DNA of 64,000 nucleotides from Thermosynechococcus sp. CL-1 (GTDB lineage Bacteria > Cyanobacteriota > Cyanobacteriia > Thermosynechococcales > Thermosynechococcaceae): assembly GCF_008386235.1 (NCBI RefSeq), contig NZ_CP040671.1, forward strand, positions 1,242,001 through 1,306,000. The letters are read 5' to 3'. Positions 48,695 to 58,341 of the stretch are shown piece after piece (within the stretch, counting starts at the first letter, position 1; the number at the start of each line of letters is the position of its first letter). The notes under the pieces are model-generated. The model was given only the letters and a program-made list of their open reading frames with translations, was not told the origin of the DNA and did no database searches. The position numbers and the translations under genes were made by a program.

Positions 48695-49930
48695 GTGAAA
48701 TACTGGGCAATTCTCGGCGTCGGTGTTGCACTATTGGGAATGCCGTCAGCACTGGGGGGCACCAGTACGCTCAAGGATGCTCCCAAGGCTTTGGTGGATG
48801 AGGCGTGGCAAATTATCTACAGAAGCTATCTGGATCGCAGCTTCAATCGTCTCGACTGGCAGGCCATTCGTCAGGAGTTGCTCTCCCAACCCTATGGCGA
48901 TCGCGAGGCCGCCTATCGGGTGATTCAGCAAGCCCTTGTCCGCCTCAATGATCCCTATACCCGCTTTCTGCCGCCCCAAGCGTACCGTCAACTGCTCCTG
49001 CAAACCCAAGGCCAGCAGGTGGATGTGGGTCTCACCCTCGTGGAGTCGGGGGAACTCTTTCGCATTCAGGCAATCCAAGCGGGGTCGGTGGCTGCCAAGG
49101 CGAATTTGAAAGTGGGAGATGAAATTCTGGCCATTAACGGTCGGGGGAGCGATCGCCTGACCTTGGAGCGAGCCAATCTGGCGTTGCGAGGGCCAGCGGG
49201 GAGTAAGTTGCGCCTACTGGTGCGCCGTGGGGGCAAACCCCAACCCTTTAGTGTCGAACTCACCCGCGCCGGTGAAATTCCGCGTACAGTGAATTTTCAG
49301 GTTCTGAATCATCCTCGGGTGGGCTACATTCGCCTCAGTGGTTTTAATAGCCGCTCCCAACAAGAGATGCAAGAGGCGATCCAAATCCTGCAACGAGAGA
49401 AAGTTCAAGGCTTCATTCTGGATTTGCGCCACAATTCGGGGGGGCTCCTAGAAGCCGGCATTGAAATTAGCCGCCAATGGCTCGATTCTGGGGTGATTGT
49501 GCGCATTCAGCAAAACCAGCGAGAAGAGACGATTCGTGCCCGCCAACGTGCCTTGAGTCAGTTGCCCCTTGTGGTCTTGGTGAATCAGGCCTCCGCCAGT
49601 GCCAGTGAAATTTTAGCCGCTGCTTTGCAGGATCAGGGGCGCGCAACCGTGGTGGGGACACCGACTTTTGGTAAGGTGCGGGTTCAAGCGGTTCATGAAC
49701 TGGGGGATGGCTCTGCCCTCGTGGTAACGGTAGCTCGTTATCTGACGCCAAAGGGTCGCGATATTGCCGCAGGGGGGATCACCCCCGATGTACTGGTGAC
49801 GGTCGATCCCAGTAGCGATTTGGAATTGCGGCTCAATCCCAACTTGGTGGCACGACCCACGGATCCAATGGTGGCCAAGGCCTTAGAATTATTGAGCACT
49901 AAAATCAGTAATGCCCGTCATGTCCAGTGA
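48695..49930 (+). CDS. C-terminal processing protease (S41, CtpA/B/C family)
   Basis: Exported serine protease with a Ser-Lys dyad. The GTG at 48695, following a GGGG, gives a signal peptide MKYWAILGVGVALLGMPSALG. PDZ domain at about 105-190, S41 domain at about 200-370 with NQASASASEILAAALQ and TFGKVRVQ, carrying the dyad (the usual G after FGK is V). It is the CtpA/B/C group in cyanobacteria; CtpA processes D1 precursor, but which paralogue this is cannot be told. 411 residues. It starts within 50 bases of the porin terminator and ends overlapping purN. Confidence 0.9.
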   Translation: MKYWAILGVGVALLGMPSALGGTSTLKDAPKALVDEAWQIIYRSYLDRSFNRLDWQAIRQELLSQPYGDREAAYRVIQQALVRLNDPYTRFLPPQAYRQLLLQTQGQQVDVGLTLVESGELFRIQAIQAGSVAAKANLKVGDEILAINGRGSDRLTLERANLALRGPAGSKLRLLVRRGGKPQPFSVELTRAGEIPRTVNFQVLNHPRVGYIRLSGFNSRSQQEMQEAIQILQREKVQGFILDLRHNSGGLLEAGIEISRQWLDSGVIVRIQQNQREETIRARQRALSQLPLVVLVNQASASASEILAAALQDQGRATVVGTPTFGKVRVQAVHELGDGSALVVTVARYLTPKGRDIAAGGITPDVLVTVDPSSDLELRLNPNLVARPTDPMVAKALELLSTKISNARHVQ

Positions 49931-50561
49931 GGCTCTTGTTGTCCCTTCTGCTCCAGCGATCGCGCCCACGCCCCGTCCCCTGCGGTTAGGCGTTTTAGCT
50001 TCTGGCAATGGCTCCAACTTTGCCGCTCTCGCCGAAGCGATCGCCCAGGGCGAACTGGCTGCCCAGATTCAAGTTCTGATTTACAACAATCCCGATGCCT
50101 TTGTCGCAGAGCGGTCAAAACAGTGGCAGATTCCCAGTGTCCTCCTCAACCATCGCCACTACCCCAACCGCGAAAGTCTGGATGCGGCCATTGTCGAAAC
50201 CCTCAAAGCCTATGGGGTCGAGTGGGTAGTGATGGCGGGCTGGATGCGGATTGTGACGCCTGTCCTCCTCAATGCCTACCCCCAGCGGGTAATTAACCTG
50301 CATCCCAGTTTGCTCCCCAGTTTTCGGGGATTGCATGCCGTTGAGCAGGCCTTGGCAGCAGGTGTGAAAATTACTGGGTGTACCGTCCATCTGGTGGAAG
50401 AGGAAGTGGATAGTGGCCCAATTTTAGTCCAAGCAGCAGTGCCCGTTCTCCCCGATGATACGCCCGCAACCCTCCATGCCCGCATTCAAGTCCAAGAACA
50501 CCGCATTCTCAAGCAGGCGATCGCCGACATTGCCGCACGGCAATCACAAGCTTCCTGCTGA
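49911..50561 (+). CDS. purN: Phosphoribosylglycinamide formyltransferase
   Basis: Third step of purine synthesis, using 10-formyl-THF. The motifs LASGNGSNFAALAE, NLHPSLLPSFRGLHA and ITGCTVHLVEEEVDSGPI are characteristic. 216 residues, slightly long at the N-terminus. Start ATG 49911 or 49920; the first overlaps the protease gene's end by 20 bases. Confidence 0.95.
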   Translation: MPVMSSEALVVPSAPAIAPTPRPLRLGVLASGNGSNFAALAEAIAQGELAAQIQVLIYNNPDAFVAERSKQWQIPSVLLNHRHYPNRESLDAAIVETLKAYGVEWVVMAGWMRIVTPVLLNAYPQRVINLHPSLLPSFRGLHAVEQALAAGVKITGCTVHLVEEEVDSGPILVQAAVPVLPDDTPATLHARIQVQEHRILKQAIADIAARQSQASC

Positions 50562-50591
50562 TCCTTGGCTAATAGAAGGATCTCTCAGGGC

Positions 50592-50609
50592 GAGGGTCCG
50601 CCCTCTTTT
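50592..50609 (+). terminator. Short terminator after purN
   Basis: GAGGG and CCCTC pair around TCCG and are followed by TTTT, about 31 bases after the purN stop. The stem is short, so it may be weak. Confidence 0.55.
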
Positions 50610-50709
50610 CTGATTGGCTTGGGAATTGCGTCAGCATCCTTTTCTCAGTGGAGAGCATTGATTCGGGTTAGGATTGGGGATGTATCCGTGAGCAATTGTT
50701 AATCCAGTC

Positions 50710-51330
50710 ATGACGCAGGCATACACCCCTGAAGATGTTTGGCGGTTATTGGGGGAGCTATTAGAGGCTCAGAAGGAAACCGAACGCCGCTTTCAAGAAA
50801 CAGAGCGCCGCTTCCAAGAAACGGATCGGCGATTTCAAGAGACTGACCGACGGTTCCAAGAAACGGAACGCTTGCTGCGCGAAGAAGCGCGCCAACTCAA
50901 CCAGCAACTGGGGAAACTGGGCAATCGCCTTGGGGAATTTGTGGAATGGCAGGTGCGCCCCGCCGTGCTGCGCTTATTTCAGAGTCGCGGCATTGCCGTC
51001 TCTCAGCTTTACAGCGATGTCATTCTCCAAGATGGCAATGAGAGTTTAGAAATTGATCTGCTAGTCGTCAATACCAATCAAGCGGTTCTCGTCGAGGTGA
51101 AAACCAAACTGAGCCAAGGGGATGTGGATGAGCACTTAGAGCGGATCGCGAAATTTCGTCGTTTGGCACACCAGTATCGGGACACCCAGCTCTTGGGCGC
51201 CGTAGCAGGAATGATCGTACCCCCTGAAGTAGCTCGCTATGCCTATCGGCAGGGTTTGTTTGTGTTTGCGCAGTCCGGAGATGGGGGGGCGATTCTCAAT
51301 GATGCGCAGTTTCAGCCCCGGATATGGTAG
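50710..51330 (+). CDS. Coiled-coil PD-(D/E)XK-like protein, copy 1
   Basis: 206 residues. After an N-terminal 22 residues (YTPEDVWRLLGELLEAQK) come four heptads ETERRFQ/ETDRRFQ and ETERLLR, a coiled coil, then a PD-(D/E)XK-like core with EIDLLVVNTNQAVLVEVKTKL (Asp, then ExK) and AGMIVPPEVARYAYRQGLF at the end. The family is common in cyanobacteria, with unknown function. It is about 95 percent identical in DNA over the last 150 codons to the copy at 52676, but carries four repeat heptads rather than eight. Start ATG 50710. Confidence 0.8.
   Translation: MTQAYTPEDVWRLLGELLEAQKETERRFQETERRFQETDRRFQETDRRFQETERLLREEARQLNQQLGKLGNRLGEFVEWQVRPAVLRLFQSRGIAVSQLYSDVILQDGNESLEIDLLVVNTNQAVLVEVKTKLSQGDVDEHLERIAKFRRLAHQYRDTQLLGAVAGMIVPPEVARYAYRQGLFVFAQSGDGGAILNDAQFQPRIW
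50776..50859 (+). repeat. 21-bp coding repeat, four units
   Basis: Four 21-base units, each coding for the heptad ET(E/D)RRFQ. Same unit as in 52742-52909. Confidence 0.9.
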
Positions 51331-51366
51331 GTGACTCTAATCGCTCTAATTCAATTCTCAAGCGTC

Positions 51367-52533
51367 CTAAGGATGATTCTGGAGCCAGTGTTTGAGGGCA
51401 GCAACAAGGCGATCGCACTCCTGCGGCAGCGTAAAGTAATGCACGCAGGCTCGCACCGAGGCAGGATAGAGCAATTCCCGCACCAAGATATTCTCTGCCT
51501 CAAGGTCTTGCACCAATTGGCGATGCTGACCATTAGCTAACTGAAAGGCCACCAAGCCCGACGGCGGCGGCACGGGACTCAAGCAGGTCAAACCCATTAT
51601 GCCCTGTAACTGTTGCCAAAGATAATGACTCAGCCCACAAATGCGCTCATATCGCGCTTGGGCAGTCCCCCATTGATCATGCACCCGCAGGGCAGTGGTT
51701 AACCCCGGTACCAAGGAAAAGGCGGTTGTGGCCACTTCAAAGCGACTGGCATCCTCCTTCCAGCCTGCCGGTTGGGCATCACGGGTTTGATGAATGCCGC
51801 GCCAACCAATGAAGGTGGGTTCCAACGTCGGCAGGCGATCGCGCCGAATGTACAGCCCGCCGAGACCCGCAGGGCCACAGCACCACTTGTGTCCCGTAAA
51901 GGCATAGTAGTCCACCCCCAAGGCAGGTAAATTCAGGGGCACCATACCCACACTTTGGGCACCATCCGCCAAGACTTGGATGCCGCGACGGTGGCAAAGG
52001 TCAACAATTTTCTCCAACGGCAAAAGTTTCCCGGTATTCCACAGCAAATGACTGAGGACGACCAAGCGTGTGCGGGGATGGAGTCGGGCTTCAATGGCGG
52101 CCACCTCATCCTCACACCAGGGCCAAAAGGCCACCCGATCCACCACCACTCCCAACCGCCGCGCCAATTGTTCGGTAATCGCCACGACCCCCGGATGCTC
52201 ACAGTTAGAAATCAGCAGGCGATCGCCCGCTTGCCAGTTGATCCCCCAGAGAACGATATTGCAGCCAGTGGTTACAGAATCCGTGAGGGCAATGGTCTCG
52301 GCGCTCGTCCCCAAAAGCTGTGCCAGTTCTTGCCGCAGGGTTTGCAGTTGTTGGCTCAGCCAGGGAAAGACGCGATTGGCAAAGGGGCCTTCCTCTTGAA
52401 TGTGGCGATCGCTCTGGATGATGGCCTGCCATGTGTCTTGGTGCAGCGGCCCTTGTCCCCCATAGTTGAGGTAGATCTTATTCAGTAGGGCGGGGTAGGT
52501 GTCGTGGTAGGCGCGCAGTGTCTCTAGGTTCAT
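51367..52533 (-). CDS. L-cysteine/cystine C-S lyase (class V aminotransferase fold)
   Basis: PLP enzyme of the Synechocystis C-DES (cystine C-S lyase) type, which frees sulfur as cysteine persulfide from cystine. The opening YLNYGGQGPLHQDT and TGCNIVLWG with ISNCEHPGV are closer to C-DES than to SufS/IscS, and no mobile active-site Cys loop of the IscS type is seen. The PLP lysine is in FTGHKWCCGPAGLGGLY. 388 residues. It is convergent with copy 1 and divergent from copy 2 of the coiled-coil protein, which it separates. Confidence 0.83.
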   Translation of the reverse strand: MNLETLRAYHDTYPALLNKIYLNYGGQGPLHQDTWQAIIQSDRHIQEEGPFANRVFPWLSQQLQTLRQELAQLLGTSAETIALTDSVTTGCNIVLWGINWQAGDRLLISNCEHPGVVAITEQLARRLGVVVDRVAFWPWCEDEVAAIEARLHPRTRLVVLSHLLWNTGKLLPLEKIVDLCHRRGIQVLADGAQSVGMVPLNLPALGVDYYAFTGHKWCCGPAGLGGLYIRRDRLPTLEPTFIGWRGIHQTRDAQPAGWKEDASRFEVATTAFSLVPGLTTALRVHDQWGTAQARYERICGLSHYLWQQLQGIMGLTCLSPVPPPSGLVAFQLANGQHRQLVQDLEAENILVRELLYPASVRACVHYFTLPQECDRLVAALKHWLQNHP

Positions 52534-52675
52534 CGATAGTTATTGCAGAACGATAGATAGATGCTACCGCAAAGGATTTAAGATAAAGATCTGTAGCAAG
52601 TCCCCTTTTCATTCCCCCACTCAAGGGGCGGCACTTGCAAGCACGGCTCGGTAAATTAATCCTGTCAATTAAGTC

Positions 52676-53380
52676 ATGACAAAGGCATACACTCCTGATG
52701 ACGTTTGGCGATTACTAGGGGAGCTGTTAGAAGCTCAAAAGGAAACCGAACGCCATTTCCAAGAAACAGAGCGCCGCTTCCAAGAAACAGAGCGCCGCTT
52801 CCAAGAAACAGAGCGCCGCTTTCAAGAAACGGATCGGCGATTTCAGGAGACGGATCGGCGATTTCAGGAGACGGATCGGCGATTTCAAGAGACGGATCGG
52901 CGATTTCAAGAAACGGAACGCTTGTTGCGGGAAGAAGCGCGCCAACTCAATCAGCAACTGGGGAAACTGGGCAATCGCCTTGGGGAATTTGTGGAATGGC
53001 AGGTGCGCCCCGCCGTGCTGCGCCTATTTCAGAGTCGCGGCATTGCCGTCTCTCAGCTTTACAGCGATGTCATTCTCCAAGATGGCAATGAGAGTTTAGA
53101 AATTGATCTGCTAGTCGTCAATACCAATCAAGCGGTTCTCGTCGAGGTGAAAACCAAACTGAGCCAAGGGGATGTGGATGAGCATTTAGAGCGGATCGCG
53201 AAATTTCGTCGTTTGGCACACCAGTATCGAGACACCCAGCTCTTGGGAGCGGTGGCAGGGATGATCGTGCCCCCTGAGGTGGCTCGCTATGCCTATCGGC
53301 AGGGCTTGTTTGTGTTGGCGCAGTCGGGAGATGGGGTGGCGATTCTCAACGATGCGCAGTTTCAGCCCCGCACATGGTAG
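52676..53380 (+). CDS. Coiled-coil PD-(D/E)XK-like protein, copy 2
   Basis: 234 residues, a close paralogue of the gene at 50710. It contains eight heptads (ETERHFQ, three ETERRFQ, four ETDRRFQ), followed by ETERLLR and the same PD-(D/E)XK-like core EIDLLVVNTNQ with EVKTKL. The extra 28 residues are exactly four repeat units. Start ATG 52676. Confidence 0.8.
   Translation: MTKAYTPDDVWRLLGELLEAQKETERHFQETERRFQETERRFQETERRFQETDRRFQETDRRFQETDRRFQETDRRFQETERLLREEARQLNQQLGKLGNRLGEFVEWQVRPAVLRLFQSRGIAVSQLYSDVILQDGNESLEIDLLVVNTNQAVLVEVKTKLSQGDVDEHLERIAKFRRLAHQYRDTQLLGAVAGMIVPPEVARYAYRQGLFVLAQSGDGVAILNDAQFQPRTW
52742..52909 (+). repeat. 21-bp coding repeat, eight units
   Basis: Eight 21-base units coding ET(E/D)RxFQ heptads. 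The last four are nearly identical at the DNA level, consistent with recent copy-number change by slippage or recombination. Confidence 0.9.
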
Positions 53381-53421
53381 CCCGTGCCCAAGAATTTGAG
53401 CAGACAACTTTTCAGCCTCCG

Positions 53422-53877
53422 TTATAGCTGTGGATCAGCGGGTGCCAGTGTTGCTTTTGCCGCTTGCGAACGGGCATCGAGCCATTGTTGCAAAATGAGG
53501 GCAGCAGCAATTTGATCCACTAAGTCCTTGTGGTGACGGGGCGATCGCCGCCGCTGTTTGAGAATCTCTTCCGCCTGAAATGAGGTGAGTCGCTCATCCA
53601 TATATTCTACGGGCAAGTTCAAGGCCGCGCCAATTTTTTCCGCTAGATGTTGCACCTGCCGGGCTTGGGAACCCAGTTGACCATCGAGGGTGTAGGGCAA
53701 GCCCACAATTAATTTCTCCACCCCTCGCTCTTGGCAAATCTGGCGAAGCTGCGCCACATCACTGGCAAAATTCCGCCGCTGGATAGTTGTAATGCCCGTG
53801 GCCAACTGCCCTAGGCGATCGCACCCTGCCACACCAATGCGCTTGCGCCCCAGATCCAAACCTAGAACGGAAATCAT
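53422..53877 (-). CDS. ruvX: Putative pre-16S rRNA nuclease / Holliday junction resolvase-like YqgF
   Basis: RNase H-fold YqgF protein; the E. coli member matures the 16S rRNA 5' end. The start MISVLGLDLGRKRIGVA includes the first acidic residue of the active site (DLGRKRIG), LIVGLPYTLDGQ and PVEYMDERLTS supply the others, and DLVDQIAAALILQQWL closes the fold. 151 residues. It is divergent from ileS, with about 100 bases to the chosen ATG 53975. Confidence 0.93.
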   Translation of the reverse strand: MISVLGLDLGRKRIGVAGCDRLGQLATGITTIQRRNFASDVAQLRQICQERGVEKLIVGLPYTLDGQLGSQARQVQHLAEKIGAALNLPVEYMDERLTSFQAEEILKQRRRSPRHHKDLVDQIAAALILQQWLDARSQAAKATLAPADPQL

Positions 53878-53974
53878 CCTTGAGTGAATAAGAACAGTTC
53901 TCCTACAATTAAATCCATTGCCAAGATGCGTTTTTTCCCTAGCTGAAAACGATCATACCCCGCTGTACCCACCC

Positions 53975-56836
53975 ATGACTGACGCGACCCCCGACTACAA
54001 AGACACCGTCAACCTGCCCCAAACCACCTTTGAAATGCGGGCAAATGCAGCCACACGGGAACCCCAATTACAGGCCTTTTGGGCACAGCACCAAATTTAT
54101 GAAACGCTGCAGCAAACCAATCCGGGTGAGGTCTTTATTCTCCACGATGGCCCCCCCTACGCCAATGGCGCTCTCCACATTGGCCATGCCCTGAATAAAA
54201 TCCTCAAGGACATCATCAACAAGTATCAACTGCTGCGGGGCCGCAAGGTACACTACCGCCCCGGTTGGGACTGCCACGGCCTGCCCATTGAACTCAAGGT
54301 ACTGCAAAACCTGAAACCCGAACAGCGTGCCCAGCTTACCCCCCTCACCCTCCGCCAACAGGCCAAGGAATTTGCCCTCAAAACCGTGGCCGAGCAAAAG
54401 CAGAGTTTCCAACGCTATGGGGTTTGGGGCGACTGGGCGCACCCCTATCTGACGCTTACCCCCGACTATGAGGCAGCACAAATCGGTGTCTTTGGCGAAA
54501 TGGTGCTGCGGGGCTACATCTATCGCGGTCTGAAACCGGTGCACTGGAGTCCCAGTTCTAAAACCGCCCTCGCCGAAGCCGAACTAGAATATCCCGAAGG
54601 CCACACCTCCCGCAGTCTCTATGCCGCTTTTGAAGTCATCGAGTTGCCCGCAGGCTTAGCCAAGTCTTGGTACAAAGCCCTAGGCAAATTGGGGGTTGCT
54701 ATCTGGACAACGACCCCTTGGACGATTCCCGCCAACTTGGCCGTCAGTGTCAATCCCGATCTCACCTATGCCCTTGTTGAAGTCAAACCCAGTGCCCGCT
54801 ACAAATATTTGATTGTGGCCAAGGATCTGGTGGAGCGCCTCAGCCAAACCCTCGGTTGTACGCTCAAGGTGGTTGCCACCGCCAAAGGGGCTGACTTGGA
54901 AAATGTGCGCTATCGCCACCCCCTCTTTGAGCGCGAGAGCAAAATTGTCATTGGCGGTGATTATGTCACGACCGACTCCGGGACGGGACTGGTGCACACC
55001 GCCCCCGGTCATGGCTTAGAAGACTATGCGGTGGGTCAGCGCTATGGCTTGCCAATCCTGTCGCCCGTGGATGAGAATGGTTGTTTTACGGCGGAAGCGG
55101 GGGCATTTGCGGGTCTCAATGTCCTCAAGGAAGGGAATGAGGCGGTGATTGCGGCACTGCAAGCGTGTGGTGCCCTCCTCAAGGAAGAACCCTATGTCCA
55201 CAAGTACCCCTACGACTGGCGCACCAAAAAACCAACGATCTTCCGCGCCACGGAGCAGTGGTTTGCCTCCGTTGAGGGCTTTCGCGATGCGGCACTAAAG
55301 GCGATCGCCGAGGTGAAGTGGATTCCTGCCCAAGGGGAAAACCGCATTACGGCAATGGTGGCGGAGCGTTCCGATTGGTGTATTTCGCGGCAGCGCAGTT
55401 GGGGCGTGCCCATTCCCGTCTTTTATGACAAAGCCACGGGGGAACCCCTGCTGACGGCAGAAACCATTGCCCATGTGCAAGCGATTATTCGCGATCGCGG
55501 CTCCGATGCCTGGTGGGAACTCTCCGTTGCGCAATTGCTGCCCGAATCCCTGCAAGATCAGGCCGATCGCTACGAAAAGGGCACCGACACGATGGATGTC
55601 TGGTTTGATTCGGGTTCCTCTTGGGCGGCGGTTCTCGGCGATCAACAGGCGGATCTCTACCTCGAAGGCTCTGACCAACACCGCGGCTGGTTTCAATCCT
55701 CATTGCTAACACGGGTTGCCGTTAAAGGCCAAGCCCCCTACAAAGCAGTCCTCACCCACGGCTTTGTCCTCGATGAGCAGGGACGGAAAATGAGCAAGTC
55801 CCTCGGCAATGTCACGGATCCCCGCGAAGTGATTGAGGGGGGCAAAAACCAAAAGCAAGACCCTGCCTATGGTGCCGATGTATTGCGCCTGTGGGTGTCC
55901 TCTGTGGACTATGCCAATGATGTGCCCATTGGTAAAAATATCCTCAAGCAGTTGGCGGATGTCTATCGCAAGATTCGCAATACGGCTCGCTTTCTTCTGG
56001 GGAATCTTCACGACTTTGACCCCGATCAAGACGCCATTCCCTATGCCCAACTGCCCGCCTTGGATCGCTATATGCTACATCGGCTGCATGAAGTCTTCAG
56101 CGAAGTAACGGCGGCCTTTGATAGCTTTCAGTTCTATCGCTTTTTCCAAACGATTCAAAATCTTTGTGTTGTTGATCTGTCGAACTTTTATCTCGATATT
56201 GCCAAGGATCGGTTGTACATCAGTGCTGTCGCGAGCGATCGCCGGCGTAGTTGTCAAACTGTCCTTGCCATTGCGGTTCAAAACCTCGCCCGTGCTATTG
56301 CCCCAGTGCTTCCCCATTTAGCCGAAGATATTTGGCAGCATTTGCCCTTCAAAACCCCCTATCTTTCGGTTTTTCAAAGCGGCTGGGTACAGCTTCCTGC
56401 CCAGTGGCAGGATCCGGGGCTAGCCAGTGAATGGCAACGCCTGCGGCAACTACGCCTAGAGGTGAATAAGGTGCTCGAACAGGCCCGTGCCGAAAAGCTC
56501 ATTGGCTCCTCTTTGGAAGCCAAAGTGTGGCTCTATGTTGCCGATCCACAGTGGCGCGATCGCCTTGCGGAGATGAATCCCAGTGATGCCCTCAGTGGCA
56601 ATGGGGTGGATGAATTGCGCTATCTCTTCTTGGTGTCCCAAGTGGAGCTGATGCCGCAAGAGGCAGGGGTGGACGTACCCTATGTCCTTGAAGCCGAAGG
56701 GCTATGGATTGGTGTTGGTCATGCCAAGGGTGAAAAATGCGTCCGCTGCTGGAATTATTCTGAAAGTGTGGGACAATCGGCCTTGCATCCCCAGTTGTGC
56801 GATCGCTGTCAAGCCGCCCTAGAAGGGACGTTTTAG
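53975..56836 (+). CDS. ileS: Isoleucyl-tRNA synthetase
   Basis: Class I synthetase. HIGH motif as GALHIGHAL, KMSKS as GRKMSKSLGN, CP1 editing domain in between, and a C-terminal zinc finger with CVRCWNY and CDRCQAAL. The start at ATG 53975 (MTDATPDYKDTVNLPQ) fits the family; the longer frame from 53918 is not conserved. 953 residues, normal for the bacterial zinc-containing type. Confidence 0.96.
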   Translation: MTDATPDYKDTVNLPQTTFEMRANAATREPQLQAFWAQHQIYETLQQTNPGEVFILHDGPPYANGALHIGHALNKILKDIINKYQLLRGRKVHYRPGWDCHGLPIELKVLQNLKPEQRAQLTPLTLRQQAKEFALKTVAEQKQSFQRYGVWGDWAHPYLTLTPDYEAAQIGVFGEMVLRGYIYRGLKPVHWSPSSKTALAEAELEYPEGHTSRSLYAAFEVIELPAGLAKSWYKALGKLGVAIWTTTPWTIPANLAVSVNPDLTYALVEVKPSARYKYLIVAKDLVERLSQTLGCTLKVVATAKGADLENVRYRHPLFERESKIVIGGDYVTTDSGTGLVHTAPGHGLEDYAVGQRYGLPILSPVDENGCFTAEAGAFAGLNVLKEGNEAVIAALQACGALLKEEPYVHKYPYDWRTKKPTIFRATEQWFASVEGFRDAALKAIAEVKWIPAQGENRITAMVAERSDWCISRQRSWGVPIPVFYDKATGEPLLTAETIAHVQAIIRDRGSDAWWELSVAQLLPESLQDQADRYEKGTDTMDVWFDSGSSWAAVLGDQQADLYLEGSDQHRGWFQSSLLTRVAVKGQAPYKAVLTHGFVLDEQGRKMSKSLGNVTDPREVIEGGKNQKQDPAYGADVLRLWVSSVDYANDVPIGKNILKQLADVYRKIRNTARFLLGNLHDFDPDQDAIPYAQLPALDRYMLHRLHEVFSEVTAAFDSFQFYRFFQTIQNLCVVDLSNFYLDIAKDRLYISAVASDRRRSCQTVLAIAVQNLARAIAPVLPHLAEDIWQHLPFKTPYLSVFQSGWVQLPAQWQDPGLASEWQRLRQLRLEVNKVLEQARAEKLIGSSLEAKVWLYVADPQWRDRLAEMNPSDALSGNGVDELRYLFLVSQVELMPQEAGVDVPYVLEAEGLWIGVGHAKGEKCVRCWNYSESVGQSALHPQLCDRCQAALEGTF

Positions 56837-56852
56837 ATCATTGAGCGAAAGC

Positions 56853-57653
56853 ATGCTAGAGATCGATCGTATCTACCAAGCTGATGCTTTTACCCTCTTG
56901 CCCCAGATTGAAAGTGCGAGCATTGATCTCATTATTTGCGACGGCCCCTACGGTGTAACCACCAATCCATGGGATCGCATCTCTAACATCCAAGAGTTTA
57001 ACCTCAAACTCATCACCATCTTTGCTGAAAAATTGAAAGAGGGAGGAGCGCTCTACCTTTTTGGTAAACCTGATTGTATTGACTTTATTGACTACCGTCC
57101 ATTTCTTAACTTACAGGCAAAAATTGTCTGGTATCAGCCCAGTCGCCTAGCCCAAGGACGGATCAACTACACAAATAACTATGATCTTATTTGTTACTTT
57201 ATTAAAGGCCAGCGTCCCAAAACCTTTAACTTAGATGCTATTCGGGTACCACAGCTAGTAGAGCTAGAGCACCGTCGTCGTTGTGAGCGGGTACCATCAG
57301 TGATTAATGGTAAGTATGGCAAAACTAAATTCAATGAAGAAGGTAAAAACCCAGGAGATGTCTGGGGAGATATTAAACAGCTCACGTATAAGTCAAAAGA
57401 ACTAGTAGCTCGCGAAGCACTCAATACCATTCAAAAGCCAGAGCAGCTGATTGAACGCTTAGTCAAAGCAAGCTCTAATAAGGGTGACTTAGTGCTTGAT
57501 CCATTTGCCGGTGTCGGTACAACCCCTGTAGTTTGTAAACGCTTGGGAAGGCATTTCATTGCTATTGAGCAAGATCAAAAGTTTGTCCAAGCAGCAAACG
57601 AGAGATTACGTGAGGCAGAGTATGAAATCGCAGGGAGGCTTTTTGATTGGTGA
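56853..57653 (+). CDS. Type II DNA methyltransferase (beta class, N6-A or N4-C)
   Basis: SAM-dependent amino-MTase. Motif IV lies near the N-terminus as ICDGPYG (normally DPPY) and motif I near the C-terminus as DPFAGVGTT, the order of beta-class enzymes. The target-recognition region lies between. I choose ATG 56853 (MLEIDRIYQAD) over TTG 56841, which overlaps less conserved sequence. The last codons overlap the next gene by four bases (GTGA), so the pair is a restriction-modification operon. AT-rich and HIP1-free relative to its neighbours. Confidence 0.88.
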   Translation: MLEIDRIYQADAFTLLPQIESASIDLIICDGPYGVTTNPWDRISNIQEFNLKLITIFAEKLKEGGALYLFGKPDCIDFIDYRPFLNLQAKIVWYQPSRLAQGRINYTNNYDLICYFIKGQRPKTFNLDAIRVPQLVELEHRRRCERVPSVINGKYGKTKFNEEGKNPGDVWGDIKQLTYKSKELVAREALNTIQKPEQLIERLVKASSNKGDLVLDPFAGVGTTPVVCKRLGRHFIAIEQDQKFVQAANERLREAEYEIAGRLFDW

Positions 57654-58153
57654 AACAGCAAGTTTATCGTCAAATTGTTGATCTGATCCGTCAAGCGTCT
57701 CAACTTGCTCAAACAATTGGTATTCGCAACCTACTGCAACCGGGGTTAGTTAAGGAAATGATTATTGCTGACCTGCTAGGTCACGAACTAATTGATTCTA
57801 AGCGTGATGCCGATGCTCATGCCATTAGCGACCCAAGTGAAAAGTATGAATATTTATCTTGTATAGAAGGTGGAAGCGGTCAGCTTGACCGAATGTTTAA
57901 GGAACCTCCTGAAAAGCGTGCCCAATCACTTACACGAATTACCCGCAACACAAAAATTTACTTAGCCGTTTTTGAGAAGGAAAACCAAATCAACTGCAAA
58001 GTGATTTACGAGCTAGAACCCAGTGATGTACTTACCGAAGCAAATCGTCAGCTTGATCAAAGTCGGAATGCCATCTCCCATATCAGCTTCTCGGAAACCT
58101 GGGCTAGGGAGCATGGTCGTGTTGTCTATCAAAGCAGTAGCTCCCATAATTAA
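57650..58153 (+). CDS. Presumed type II restriction endonuclease
   Basis: Translationally coupled by a GTGA overlap to the methyltransferase, with GGGAGG 11 bases upstream of the GTG at 57650. 168 residues, no recognised catalytic motif beyond a charged region VKEMIIADLLGHELIDSKRDADAH and EKYEYLSCIEGGSGQLDRM. Position and size make a cognate restriction enzyme likely; this is inference. An IS630-type element begins about 190 bases further on. Confidence 0.6.
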   Translation: MKQQVYRQIVDLIRQASQLAQTIGIRNLLQPGLVKEMIIADLLGHELIDSKRDADAHAISDPSEKYEYLSCIEGGSGQLDRMFKEPPEKRAQSLTRITRNTKIYLAVFEKENQINCKVIYELEPSDVLTEANRQLDQSRNAISHISFSETWAREHGRVVYQSSSSHN

Positions 58154-58341
58154 TCGAATTTACCTGCAAACGAGTCAATTGTACTAAGCGCAGCTCTGAC
58201 TTACACCTTGGAGGTACTCCTATCAACTAGTACCCAGTAGCTGTACTGATGCCGTTCAGATTATTCTTTTTTTCTAAACGAAAGATAAAACCTCCGTGAA
58301 ATCACGGTAGGCAAGGGGGGATGCTGTAGTATTGTTACTGC

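Noticed and set aside
51367..52533. Call as IscS/SufS cysteine desulfurase
   Set aside because: The N-terminal NYGGQGPL and ISNCEHPGV segments fit the cystine C-S lyase group better, and no suf gene is nearby.
58295..58308. Hairpin CCGTG/CACGG as a terminator of the restriction gene
   Set aside because: The stem is only five bases and no T-run follows; it also lies over 140 bases after the stop.
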